The notes: a model not told the origin generated them from the sequence alone. A DNA stretch of 64,000 nucleotides from Phaeospirillum tilakii (GCF_042683125.1 NZ_JBHUIY010000005.1:94735-158734); one strand, 5' to 3'; counted from the stretch's first letter, positions 44,743-52,896 are shown. Made by a program: numbers and translations.

Positions 44743-45486
44743 TCAGCGCCCCACGAACAGCGGTGGCCGCTTGGCCTTGAACGCGGCCAGCCCCTCGGCG
44801 ATGTCCTCGGAGAAGGTGACGCCATCGACGGCGCGGCGGGCGATGCCGGCGGCCTCGGATGGGCCTTTCGGCAGGGTCTGGCCGATGAAGTTCTTCAGCA
44901 GCGCCAGCACCTTGGGCGCATTGTCGGCCAGTTTGGCCGCGTAATCGAGCGCGGCCTGAAGCTGCTGCCCCTCCGGCACCACCTTGTTGACCAGCCCCAG
45001 TTCATAGGCGCGGTTGGCATCGATCGGCTCACCGAGCAACACCAGTTCCATCACCGCCTTATGCGGAATCCGCGCCGCCAGCGAGGCGATCAGCCCGCCG
45101 GCAAAGCCGACTTTGGCCTCGGGATAGACGAATTTGGCGGTCGTACTGGCGACGGCGAGGTCAGCATATTGAACGAACAGCAGGCCGCCACCGACCACCC
45201 AGCCCGACACCGCCGCGATCACCGGCTTGGTGACCTCGACGCCGATGCCGGGAATCGCCCGCCACAGATCGTGCGGGATATCCTCCAGATCGGCCCCGGC
45301 GGTGAAGGCGCGGTCGCCGCTGGCGGTCAGCACCGCGACCCGGTCGTCGCCGGCCTCGAACGCGCGCCAAGCGGCGTTGAGCTGCTCGACCACCTCCTTG
45401 GTCAAGGCATTGCGCTTGTCCGGACGGTTGAGGGTGATGATGAACACCCGGTTCTCGGAACGGGTCAGAACGACAGGCTCGGTCAT
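44743..45486 (-). CDS. Enoyl-CoA hydratase/crotonase family protein
   Basis: 247 residues from ATG 45486. Crotonase fold: NRPDKRNAL, oxyanion-hole motif RAFTAGADLEDI and the second one in SGWVVGGGLLFVQYADLAV. The general glutamate of hydratases after GGG is missing (GGGLLF in place of GGGCEL), while the second acid is kept in VYPEAKVGFAGG. With one acid only, a hydratase reaction is less certain and isomerase, hydrolase or lyase chemistry is possible. Sits between the PLP lyase gene (4 bases) and the CoA-transferase pair (4 bases), a tight operon. Confidence 0.88.
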   Translation of the reverse strand: MTEPVVLTRSENRVFIITLNRPDKRNALTKEVVEQLNAAWRAFEAGDDRVAVLTASGDRAFTAGADLEDIPHDLWRAIPGIGVEVTKPVIAAVSGWVVGGGLLFVQYADLAVASTTAKFVYPEAKVGFAGGLIASLAARIPHKAVMELVLLGEPIDANRAYELGLVNKVVPEGQQLQAALDYAAKLADNAPKVLALLKNFIGQTLPKGPSEAAGIARRAVDGVTFSEDIAEGLAAFKAKRPPLFVGR

Positions 45487-45490
45487 GGGG

Positions 45491-46696
45491 TCAGGCTTCC
45501 TCCAGCGCTTGCAGGATGTCATCTTCGAGGTCGGCCAGCGTTTCCAGACCGACCGAAAGGCGAATCAGCCCCTCGCCGATGCCGTGGCGGCGCCGTTCCT
45601 CGGGCGAATAGGGGGAATGGGTCATGCTGGCCGGGTGCTGGACCAGGGTTTCGGCGTCGCCCAGGCTGACCGCCCGCGTCACCAGCGCCAGCCGGTTCAT
45701 GAAGCGCATCCCGGCGGCCAGCCCGCCGGCCAGTTCGAACGCCACCAGCCCGCCGAACCCATCCATCTGCCGGCAGGCCAGGGCATGGCCGGGATGATCG
45801 GGCAGGCCGGGATAGGCCACCGAGGCAACCTTGGGATGGCCGCGCAACAGCCGCGCCAGCGCCAGGGCCGAGGCGGAATGGCGCTCCATCCGCAATTCCA
45901 GCGTCTTGAGGCCGCGCAGCAGCAGGAACACCGAGAGCGGCGCGATGGTGGCGCCGGTGAGATAGCGCAGGCCGTGGCCGCGCACCCGCTCGACGATCGC
46001 TTTCGGGCCGATCAGGGCGCCGGCGATCAGATCGCCATGGCCGCCGAGGAACTTGGTGGCGGAATGAACCACCAGATCGGCCCCCAGCCCCAGCGGCCGT
46101 TGCAGTGCCGGGGTGGCGAAGGTGTTGTCGACCACCGTCAGCGCCCCGCCGGCCCGGGCCAGGGCGGCAATCGCGGCGATGTCGATCACCGCCAGGGTGG
46201 GATTGGCGGGGGTTTCGAAATAGACCAGCCGGGGGCGGAGCCGGTCGATCGTCTCGGCCACCTCGTCCGGCCGGGTGAAGTCGGCCACCGTGGTCTCCAC
46301 CCCGAACCGGGACAGCCCCCGGGTGAACAGGGCGTAGCTGTTGCCGTAGAGGGTGTGGTTGACCAGCACCCGGTCGCCGGCAGCGAGCAGGGTCCAGGCC
46401 AGCGCACTGATCGCCGCCATCCCCGAGGCGACCGCCAGCGCGGCCTCGCCGCCCTCGAGCGAGGCCAGCCGTTCCTCCAGCAGGCTCTGGCCGGGATTGC
46501 GGGTGCGGCCATAGACGTAGCCCTCGCGCTGGCCGAGGAACATCTCGCGCCCGGCCTCGGCCGATTCGAAGGCATAGGTCGAGGTCTGGAACAGCGGCGG
46601 GGTCAGCGAACCGTGCTCGCTGGCGGGATCGTAGCCGTGATGGATGGCCCGGCTGGCAAAGCCACGGTCGGGACGGTTCGTGCCGGAGGCGGACAT
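45491..46696 (-). CDS. Methionine/cystathionine gamma-lyase family PLP enzyme
   Basis: 401 residues from ATG 46696. Cys/Met-metabolism PLP family: YGRTRNPGQSLLEERLA (Tyr62, Arg64), TLYGNSYAL with Tyr117, FETPANPTLAVIDI, PLP lysine Lys215 in HSATKFLGGHGD, and QHPASMTHSPYSPEERRRHGIGEGLIRLSVGLE at the end. The C-terminal half is closest to bacterial methionine gamma-lyases. The Cys that marks characterised methionine gamma-lyases (Cys116 in Pseudomonas) is Asn119 here, so substrate assignment is open. Expected reaction: elimination from a sulfur amino acid to give thiol, ammonia and a 2-oxoacid. The operon context suggests the oxoacid or thiol is passed to CoA enzymes. Confidence 0.85.
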   Translation of the reverse strand: MSASGTNRPDRGFASRAIHHGYDPASEHGSLTPPLFQTSTYAFESAEAGREMFLGQREGYVYGRTRNPGQSLLEERLASLEGGEAALAVASGMAAISALAWTLLAAGDRVLVNHTLYGNSYALFTRGLSRFGVETTVADFTRPDEVAETIDRLRPRLVYFETPANPTLAVIDIAAIAALARAGGALTVVDNTFATPALQRPLGLGADLVVHSATKFLGGHGDLIAGALIGPKAIVERVRGHGLRYLTGATIAPLSVFLLLRGLKTLELRMERHSASALALARLLRGHPKVASVAYPGLPDHPGHALACRQMDGFGGLVAFELAGGLAAGMRFMNRLALVTRAVSLGDAETLVQHPASMTHSPYSPEERRRHGIGEGLIRLSVGLETLADLEDDILQALEEA

Positions 46697-46713
46697 GGCG
46701 GTCTTCCTTCCGG

Positions 46714-48102
46714 TCAGGCGGCGCTGGCGGGAGCGATTTCGACCAGCTTGGTCTTCTGGCTCGACCGTTCCAGCGCGCCGAACGGCACGATCGTCACCGC
46801 TGGACGCAAAGCGAGCAGGTCGCGGCTGCGCTGTTCGATGGCGCGGGCCAGGCCGGGCCAATCCTCGGCCGGCACGCCTTCCGCCGCCTCGACCACCACC
46901 TTCAGCGGCGGCTCGACCCGGGGCGGCGGGCCGTCGAGGCGGATCCGCAGATGGCCCGACACCCGGGGCTGGAACGCGGTGACGACATCCTGGATCGCCG
47001 AGGGATAAACCTTGACCCCCTTGACGTTGAGCATGTCGTCGGCACGGCCGATGATCTCCATCCGCACCCCGAAATGGCCGCAGCCGGGGCATTCGCCGAC
47101 ATGCAGCCGCAGGATGTCGCCGGTGGCGTAACGAAAGGCCGGCGCGGCCTGATACTCGAGCGCGGTATGCAGCGCCTCGCCGACCGCGCCGTCCTTCAGT
47201 TCGAGCGGCGCCCGGGTCTCGGGATCGACCAGGTCGTAGCGGAAGCACAGATCCTCGGCGAGGTAGTGCATCCCGTGCCAGCCCTGGCCGCAGGAGATGG
47301 TGCCGTTATGCCATGCCCCGCCGGTGGCATCGAACACCCGGGCGCGATAGGCATCGGCCAGCCGCTCGCGCACGGCGGGGATCCCGATCCCCGGCTCGCC
47401 GGTGCAAAACAGGATCTCGATCCCCAGGTCGCCGACCTCGCGGCCGATCTCGGCCGGAGCGCGCTCGATCAGCCGGGTCGCCAACGACGGCGTCGCGAAC
47501 AGGGCGCGCGGCCGGGTCATCGCGATGTAGCGCAGGATCTTGGTGATGCCGCCCTCGGCTCCCACCGCCACCGGCCGGGCGCCGTAGGCTTCGAGCGCCT
47601 GGACGTAGGTGATCCCGGCCAGCCACAGGGACAGGCCGAAGGCGTGGAAGGTGGTGTCGCCGGGCCGGATCCCCGCCACCGCGAACATTCGTCCCAGCAC
47701 GGTGTTGGTCAAATGCTGGTCGTGGCGGGTGAAGGCGTACCAGGTCGGCTGGCCGGTGGTGCCGGAGGTGGCGGCGAGGTGAATGACCTCCTCCAGTGGG
47801 ACGGTCAGATGCAGGCCGAAGGGATGGCCGTGGCGTTCGAGCGACTCTTCCTGCGAGGCGCGATGGCTGGCCTTGTCCATGAAAGCGGGCAGACGGCGGA
47901 AATCCTCCAGGCTGCGAATATCGTCGGGGCTGGTCAGGCCGCAGGCGCGGAAGCGCGGCTGGAAATAATCGGTGTTGCCCCACAACCGGCGGATCTGCCC
48001 CTGAAGCCGGACGAAGCGGCGGCGGTTGATCTCCGCGAGGTATTCAGCCGGATCGCGGCTGGGAATGGCGAAATCATGCATGGCGTGGTTGTCTCGCAAC
48101 AC
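46714..48102 (-). CDS. Phenylacetate-CoA-ligase-like acyl-CoA synthetase (PaaK family)
   Basis: 462 residues from GTG 48102, chosen because GAGGAGG lies 8 bases upstream; ATG 48081 has no ribosome site. Adenylate-forming domain: HLAATSGTTGQPTWYAFT (P-loop-like, about residues 109-126), FCTGEPG, YATGDILRLHVGECPGCG and the C-terminal hinge GRADDMLNVKGVKVYP. PaaK-family enzymes activate an aryl or short carboxylic acid with ATP and CoA. First gene of the operon, 17 bases before the PLP lyase gene. The acid is unknown. Confidence 0.85.
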   Translation of the reverse strand: MLRDNHAMHDFAIPSRDPAEYLAEINRRRFVRLQGQIRRLWGNTDYFQPRFRACGLTSPDDIRSLEDFRRLPAFMDKASHRASQEESLERHGHPFGLHLTVPLEEVIHLAATSGTTGQPTWYAFTRHDQHLTNTVLGRMFAVAGIRPGDTTFHAFGLSLWLAGITYVQALEAYGARPVAVGAEGGITKILRYIAMTRPRALFATPSLATRLIERAPAEIGREVGDLGIEILFCTGEPGIGIPAVRERLADAYRARVFDATGGAWHNGTISCGQGWHGMHYLAEDLCFRYDLVDPETRAPLELKDGAVGEALHTALEYQAAPAFRYATGDILRLHVGECPGCGHFGVRMEIIGRADDMLNVKGVKVYPSAIQDVVTAFQPRVSGHLRIRLDGPPPRVEPPLKVVVEAAEGVPAEDWPGLARAIEQRSRDLLALRPAVTIVPFGALERSSQKTKLVEIAPASAA

Positions 48103-48167
48103 GGGAAACGCCTCCTCGGCGTCCGGATCAACATCAGGCGGCTTGGCTCATTTTGGCTTTCGCCAGC

Positions 48168-48280
48168 GGGCTGCCGCCCGCGCCCGCTTGGGGCGATGCC
48201 CCAAACCCCCTTATTTTCAAAACAAAGGGGGGCCGGGGCCTCGCCCCGGGCGGGTTCGGGCGGCAGCCCGACAGGGGCCG
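48168..48280 (-). repeat. Palindromic repeat family B, copy 3 (full length)
   Basis: Ends GCGGGCTGCCGCCCGC and GGGCGGCAGCCCG form an inverted repeat; inner stems GGGGCGATGCCCC and GGCCTCGCCCC flank a T/A centre (CCCCCTTATTTTC, AAAACAAAGGGGG). Lies 17 bases 3' of the copper-chaperone gene and upstream of the acyl-CoA ligase operon. Confidence 0.75.
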
Positions 48281-48291
48281 GCGGGGGCGTT

Positions 48292-48741
48292 TCAGTTGCC
48301 GCCGTGCCGGTGTTCCTGCGGCACCGCCGGGCTTGCCGTGACCTTGGTTTCGATCGTGCCGGCCTGGGCGAAGGTCAGGGTCAGCGTGACCTCCTCCCCC
48401 GCCGCCGGGGCGGGATCGAGGCCGATCGCCATGATGTGATCGCCCCCGGGGCGCAACTCGGCGCGACCGTTCGCCGGCACCTCGATCGATTCGACCCGGC
48501 GCATCCGCACCACGGCGCCGTCACGCTGGTGGGTGTGCAGCTCGGTCGCCCGGGTATTGGGCAGGCTGGCGGCGGTCAGGCGGTCGGCCGGGCCATGGTT
48601 GACGATGGTCAGGAACACCGCGCCGTTGCCGCCGCTGATCGCGGGCAGGCGCAGGACGGGGGAAACGATCTCGATCTCGCCGGCATGGGCCGGCAAGGAC
48701 AACAGCGCCAGCACGGCGACGGAAAGCAGACGGCGGATCAT
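48292..48741 (-). CDS. PCu(A)C-type periplasmic copper chaperone
   Basis: 149 residues from ATG 48741. Sec signal peptide (residues 1-20). The mature domain is the cupredoxin-like PCu(A)C fold: SPVLRLPAISGGNGAVFLTIVNHG, ELHTHQRDGAVVRMRRVESIEV and GGDHIMAIGL, giving the H/M...M...HxM copper ligands. His-rich tail (EHRHGGN). Family members deliver Cu(I) to the CuA or CuB site of cytochrome oxidase in the periplasm. It lies 94 bases behind the ABC transporter ATPase gene and could be the last gene of that operon; a link with the copper efflux locus 6 kb away is also possible. Confidence 0.92.
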   Translation of the reverse strand: MIRRLLSVAVLALLSLPAHAGEIEIVSPVLRLPAISGGNGAVFLTIVNHGPADRLTAASLPNTRATELHTHQRDGAVVRMRRVESIEVPANGRAELRPGGDHIMAIGLDPAPAAGEEVTLTLTFAQAGTIETKVTASPAVPQEHRHGGN

Positions 48742-48835
48742 CCGACGGGCCTTTCTTCGAAAACAGGGCCGGGACTCTGGCGGCACGGGGCATCGGGAGG
48801 AAAAGACGACGCCACGGCCGACCATCGAGGGAGCC

Positions 48836-49636
48836 TCACCAACTGTCGGCGAGGCCGAGCAGCCCCAAGGTGCGGTGACGCAACTGGGACAGCACCGGAT
48901 CGCCGCGATGGCGTGGATAGGGGCGCTCGACCGGGAAATCGGCGACGATCCGGGCCGGGCGCGCACTGAACACCACCACCCGGGTGGCGAGGAACAGTGC
49001 TTCCTCGATGTCGTGGGTGACCAGCAGGGTGGTGAAGCCGCTACGCTGCCACAGCGAAACGATTTCCGACTGCATCGACAGGCGGGTGATCGAATCCAGC
49101 TTGCCGAGCGGTTCGTCGAGGATCAGCAGACGCGGATCGTTGACCAGGGCCCGGGCCAGGGCCGCGCGCTGGGCCATACCGCCCGACAATTGCTGCGGGA
49201 AGGCGGTTTCGAACCCGGCGAGGCCGACCCGGTTGATCGCGTCGCCGATCCGGGCCTGATGGCGTTTCAGCAGGCCGCGCGCCTCCAGGCCGAGGGCGAC
49301 GTTGTCGCGCACCGTGCGCCACGGATACAGCGTCGGATCCTGGAACACCACCACCCGCGACGGGTCGGGACCGCCGATCGGCACCCCATCGGCAAGGATG
49401 CGGCCGGAACGGGGCGGCTCCAGACCGGCCACCAGCCGCAGCAGGGTTGATTTGCCGCAGCCGCTTGGCCCGACCAGGGCGACGAATTCGCCCGGGGCGA
49501 TATCGAGCGAGACCTGATCGAGCACCGGCAGGGTCTGGCCGTCGAGGTCGAAGGCGTGATCGACCGCCTCGACCGACAGGGCCATGCCGGGGGAGGGCTC
49601 GGTCCCGGTCCGGAGCGCGGTGGCGGCGCCTACCAT
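48836..49636 (-). CDS. NitT/TauT-family ABC transporter ATP-binding protein
   Basis: 266 residues from ATG 49636, whose start overlaps the permease stop and has AAGGGA upstream; ATG 49585 is an internal alternative. Walker A GPSGCGKST, Q-loop in VFQDPTLYPWRTV, signature LSGGMAQRAALARAL, Walker B LLILDEPLG and switch His in VTHDIEEAL. Energises uptake with the permease and binding protein encoded just upstream. Family substrates: nitrate, sulfonates, taurine or related small anions. Confidence 0.93.
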   Translation of the reverse strand: MVGAATALRTGTEPSPGMALSVEAVDHAFDLDGQTLPVLDQVSLDIAPGEFVALVGPSGCGKSTLLRLVAGLEPPRSGRILADGVPIGGPDPSRVVVFQDPTLYPWRTVRDNVALGLEARGLLKRHQARIGDAINRVGLAGFETAFPQQLSGGMAQRAALARALVNDPRLLILDEPLGKLDSITRLSMQSEIVSLWQRSGFTTLLVTHDIEEALFLATRVVVFSARPARIVADFPVERPYPRHRGDPVLSQLRHRTLGLLGLADSW

Positions 49637-50646
49637 CTCACCAATCCCTTCTGCCAGGAGAGCAGCCGGTTGCGCACGCGGAACAGCAGCGTCACCAGCG
49701 ACGAGCACACCAGCGCCATCACCAGCAGCGCGGCATACATGTTGCCATAGGCGGCCCAGCCCTGGGCCCATTGCAGGTACCAGCCGAGCCCGGCCTTGAC
49801 CCCCATCATCTCCGCCACCACCAGCACGACGAAGGCGCTGGTCAGGCCCATGAACAGGCCGACGAAGACATGCGGCAGGGCGGCCGGCACCGCCACCCGC
49901 CACACCAGGAAGCGCGCATTGGCGCCGAGGGTGCGGGCGACGTCGTAATAGCTGGAGGGGACGCTGGCCACGCCCGACCAGGTCAGGATCGCCACCGGGA
50001 TGCCGGTGGCCAGCGCGATCAGGAACACGCTGGCGCTCCAACTGCTGGGAAACAGGAAGAACGCCACCGGCAGCCACGCGGTCGGCGGCAGCGGGCCGAT
50101 CAGCCGCAGCACCGGATGGCCCCAATAGGCGGCTTGACGCGACCAGCCGATCGCCACCCCGAACAGGAAGCCGGAAACCGCGCCGAAGACGAAGCCGGTA
50201 CCGAGCAGCGCGACCGAGTGGGCGGCGCATTCGATCAGGCGCGGCCAGTCGTCGAGGTAGGATTCGAGCAGACCCTGCGGCGGAACGAAGAAGGGCGGCG
50301 GCAGCCACATCAGCTTGGCGGTCACCGCCTCCCAGCCGGCGAGGCCGAGGCCGAGCGCCACCAGCCACGCCCCGGCGGCACGCAGGCGGTCGAACCGGCC
50401 GCTCAGGATCGGGCCGATCAGGCCGAGGGCGATCAGGACGGCGCCCACCGCCGCCTCGATTCCGGCGAGACGGTCGGTGTAGGTCCATTCATTGACGTCG
50501 TCCCACCGGCTGGTGAGCAGCGCGGCGCCCAGCCAGGCCAGCCCGGCGGCGATCCCGCCGCCCCACAGGCTGGCGAACCAGGGCTCCGCCGGGGCCGGCG
50601 CGCGCGCGGCCGAGGCGGTCAGGCTCAGCGTGTCGGTGCCGCTCAT
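49630..50646 (-). CDS. NitT/TauT-family ABC transporter permease with N-terminal extension
   Basis: 338 residues from ATG 50646, 4 bases after the binding-protein stop. About eight membrane segments: two extra N-terminal ones (about 30-50 and 65-90) and the usual six of SsuC/TauC. The EAA loop is ARTLGANARFLVWRVAVPAALPHVFVGL. Slightly longer than the typical 250-270 residues of the family because of the N-terminal extension. Overlaps the ATPase gene start by 7 bases. Confidence 0.92.
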   Translation of the reverse strand: MSGTDTLSLTASAARAPAPAEPWFASLWGGGIAAGLAWLGAALLTSRWDDVNEWTYTDRLAGIEAAVGAVLIALGLIGPILSGRFDRLRAAGAWLVALGLGLAGWEAVTAKLMWLPPPFFVPPQGLLESYLDDWPRLIECAAHSVALLGTGFVFGAVSGFLFGVAIGWSRQAAYWGHPVLRLIGPLPPTAWLPVAFFLFPSSWSASVFLIALATGIPVAILTWSGVASVPSSYYDVARTLGANARFLVWRVAVPAALPHVFVGLFMGLTSAFVVLVVAEMMGVKAGLGWYLQWAQGWAAYGNMYAALLVMALVCSSLVTLLFRVRNRLLSWQKGLVRW

Positions 50647-50650
50647 CGTC

Positions 50651-51679
50651 TCAGCCCGCCAGCACGTTGACATAGACCCGGTCGGCGTATTTCTGCGGGT
50701 CGGTGGTCGGTTTCAACACGTTGATCTGCTTCAGTTCCTCGGCATAGGCGACGATTTCCTGACGGAAGGCGGTCCCGACCGGGCTGTGGCCGTGGGTATG
50801 GCTTTTCAGCATCGCGATCAGATCCTCGACGCTGGCCTTCGGCGAATAGGGCTGGAACGCCTCGGCGGTGAGGCGCGGCTCGGCGTGGGTCAGGGTCTGG
50901 GCATCGAGCAGGGCGCGATAGACCGATTCCGCCGCCGCCCGATCCTGCCGCAGCAGCGAACCGCGCACCCCGATCAGGCAGCACAGCCGGTTGAGATATT
51001 CGCCGGTCAGGTTGGTCGCCACCTCGAACAGGAAGGAATGGCGCTTGAGGAACAGCCAAGTCAGCGGATCGGAATGGCTGAAGGCCTGGATCTCGCCCTT
51101 TTCCGCCGCCACCGGCAGCAGATCGGCGGGATATTGCCGCCAGGCGATGTCCTTCACCGGGTCGAGGCCGCGCTTTTGCGCCAGCAGCGAAAAGAAATTC
51201 TTGTCCGGGCCGCCCAGGTCGGGGGTGCCGACCGTCTTGCCCTTCAGACTGGTGATGTCCGCGGTAACGCCGGTGCCCTGCACCCCCAGCATCCGCAGGC
51301 AGCCGCCATGGGTGCCGCCGATCAGCTTGACGTCGAATCCCTGCTCCAGCGGCTTGATCCAGCGCAGCGCCATGCCGACCGCCGCGTCGGCCTTGCCGGT
51401 GGCCAGGCTTTCCAGCAATTGGTCGGTCGAGCCGGAATAATTCACCAACTCGACATCCAGGCCGTATTTGGCGAACAGGCCGCTGCTTTTGGCCAGCGCC
51501 ACCGGGGCGAGGCAAGCGGCATTGGCATTCCAGGCAAAGCGCAACGGCTTCAACCCCGCGGCGGCGGGCGGAATCGGAGCGGCCAGGGCGGCGGCACCGA
51601 GGGGGGCTGCCGCCAGACCGGCAGCAGCGGCGCCGAACAGGACGGCGCGGCGGGACAGCGAAATGAAGGGGGAGGTCAT
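50651..51679 (-). CDS. NitT/TauT-family ABC substrate-binding protein, Tat signal
   Basis: 342 residues from ATG 51679. N-terminal SRRAVLFGAAAAGLAAA is a twin-arginine signal, cleaved near residue 34. The mature protein is NMT1/SsuA-like: LRFAWNANAACLAPVALAKSSGLFAKYGLDVELV, then GKADAAVGM and GGTHGGCLRML. The Tat route means it is exported folded, perhaps with cofactor. A CC pair (LCCLIG) lies near residue 225. Ligand unknown: a sulfonate, an aromatic or a sulfur amino acid related to the adjacent catabolic operon is a reasonable guess. Confidence 0.9.
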   Translation of the reverse strand: MTSPFISLSRRAVLFGAAAAGLAAAPLGAAALAAPIPPAAAGLKPLRFAWNANAACLAPVALAKSSGLFAKYGLDVELVNYSGSTDQLLESLATGKADAAVGMALRWIKPLEQGFDVKLIGGTHGGCLRMLGVQGTGVTADITSLKGKTVGTPDLGGPDKNFFSLLAQKRGLDPVKDIAWRQYPADLLPVAAEKGEIQAFSHSDPLTWLFLKRHSFLFEVATNLTGEYLNRLCCLIGVRGSLLRQDRAAAESVYRALLDAQTLTHAEPRLTAEAFQPYSPKASVEDLIAMLKSHTHGHSPVGTAFRQEIVAYAEELKQINVLKPTTDPQKYADRVYVNVLAG

Positions 51680-51754
51680 GGTTGGGGGCTCCCGTGCGAA
51701 AACAGCCCGGCGGGACCGGCCGGCGGATCAGCCGGATTATGTCGGCGCATAAAT

Positions 51755-51769
51755 CTACTGAGTCAATAG
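51755..51769. promoter_or_regulatory. Promoter-associated dyad upstream of the ABC transporter operon
   Basis: CTACTGA-GTCAATAG, an imperfect 15-bp palindrome. On the minus strand it contains TTGACT, a plausible -35 box, and CATAAT lies 19 bases further on. It overlaps the last codons of the upstream membrane-protein gene, suggesting a regulated promoter for the binding-protein gene. Confidence 0.35.
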
Positions 51770-52362
51770 AATAGTGGTTTGGTGTATTTTTTATGCCGCG
51801 AAACCGCATCAACCCCGAACCCAATCGCGATCGCGGCGAGGCCGGCGCCGGCCACGACCGGACCGAACGGCACCAGGACCAGGGCGATGGCCGGGTCGAG
51901 CCCAGCCAGGGCCAGGGCCACCGCCCAGCTCGGGCTGGCGCAGCAGACGGTCCAGGCCAGGGTCGAACTGGCCAGCGCGGCAGCGGCGATCCCGCCCCCG
52001 ATCAGGGTGGCCGGCAGCGGAGCGCGGCGGCGGCGGAAATAGCCGACGGTCAGCAGGGCCAGGGCGGCCTCGGCGGCGAGGTGGGCCGGAACCAGATGCA
52101 GGCTCCAGTCCGGCACCGGCGAATCCACCGGCACGTGGCGGATCTCAAGCAGCGGTTCGCGCAACGCCACCGGAACGGCGAGCCCGAACCGAGGGGTATG
52201 GGTCAGCACAATGCGGACATTGTCGGCCCAGGAATGGATCCGGATGGTGGTGGGCGGCAGGCCGCTGCCCAGGGTGGCGAGCCCCAGCAGCAGAACCTGG
52301 AACCCTGCCAGCAGCAGCAGGGCGCGGCCGATCAGCCCGGCCGGACGGCGCAACGGGGACAT
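51763..52362 (-). CDS. Membrane protein of unknown function upstream of the ABC transporter
   Basis: 199 residues from ATG 52362 with GGGAGAG upstream. About four membrane segments (about residues 11-32, 95-115, 125-150 and 160-185), the first followed by a periplasmic loop of about 60 residues containing a His-rich stretch (LHLVPAHLAAE). Contains TVCCASPSW between segments. C-terminus basic (SRHKKYTKPLFY). No family recognised. Same strand and 83 bases from the binding-protein gene, so possibly the first gene of that operon. Confidence 0.65.
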   Translation of the reverse strand: MSPLRRPAGLIGRALLLLAGFQVLLLGLATLGSGLPPTTIRIHSWADNVRIVLTHTPRFGLAVPVALREPLLEIRHVPVDSPVPDWSLHLVPAHLAAEAALALLTVGYFRRRRAPLPATLIGGGIAAAALASSTLAWTVCCASPSWAVALALAGLDPAIALVLVPFGPVVAGAGLAAIAIGFGVDAVSRHKKYTKPLFY

Positions 52363-52439
52363 GCTCTCTCCCGCGACAGGAATCAAAGCGCCACGCTCGC
52401 CAATTTCAATCACAAAAGTCTATAGGAATATGGATCTAA

Positions 52440-52615
52440 TGCCGACCTTCCCATGAAATGACGTCGCTGAACCATGGGGAGAGGCAGAGACGTTTGATCC
52501 ACTGAGCCTCTGCGGCCAGCCGGTTCTCCGCGTCATCGGCATCGGTCTGGCAACCATCGCCGGTCAGGTTGCCGTTGCCGTCATGGCTCAGGCTGGCCCC
52601 GCCGCCTGCTTGAGG
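52440..52615 (-). pseudogene. RHS/YD-repeat protein remnant
   Basis: On the minus strand one frame reads GGGASLSHDGNGNLTGDG followed by DADDAENRLAAEAQW, which is the canonical YD-repeat pattern (Y-D-x-N-G-N-L-T-x-D-G ... Y-D-A-E-N-R-L) with Y changed to H and D. There is no start codon, no further repeats and the frame is lost on both sides, so this is a fragment of an RHS-type protein gene. It indicates that a larger polymorphic-toxin-like locus once lay here or was carried in. Confidence 0.6.
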
Positions 52616-52896
52616 GTAAACGGGACCAAACGAGTGCGACCAAGGCGGCCGCCTGAGTCGCGTCTCTTATACCGCCCGGCCCATGACCTGACCCGTTGGG
52701 TCCGTTCAGGCCGAGATGGTGACTCAAACGCCGCGCGGGCTGGCCGACCGCCGAATGGATCGGTTCAACCGGCGGCCGGTATGATTCATATTGAGACCGC
52801 CTTGGGAATCCGAATACATGAGTCGCGGTCAACGCAGGTTGCGTATAATCCATCTCATTACAACACATGGACTTTGATATTGGTTGACAACATACA
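52616..52896. other. Gene-free region containing repeat C2 and an AT-rich stretch
   Basis: Between the RHS remnant and the response regulator stop. 52664-52745 is the second copy of repeat C; 52780-52910 is clearly AT-rich compared with its surroundings. No coding frame. The AT-rich part ends at the response regulator stop codon and may hold its terminator. Confidence 0.5.
52664..52745 (+). repeat. Repeat family C, copy 2
   Basis: TATACCGCCCGGCCCATGAC, CTGACCCGTTGGGTCCGTTCAG and GCCGAGATGGTGACTCAAACGCCGCG match copy 1 (20026-20094 on the minus strand) with few changes. The stem CTGACCC/GGGTC is retained but the right arm is mutated. Confidence 0.75.

Noticed and set aside
41621..48102. DMSP demethylation (dmdBCD) cluster
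   Set aside because: Although an acyl-CoA ligase, a crotonase and a thiol-forming enzyme are present, the ligase is PaaK-like, there is no DmdC-type acyl-CoA dehydrogenase, and the PLP lyase does not belong to that pathway.
48810..48835. Short match GACCATCGAGGG to the centre of repeat A1
   Set aside because: Only about 14 bases, without arms; too short to call a repeat copy.
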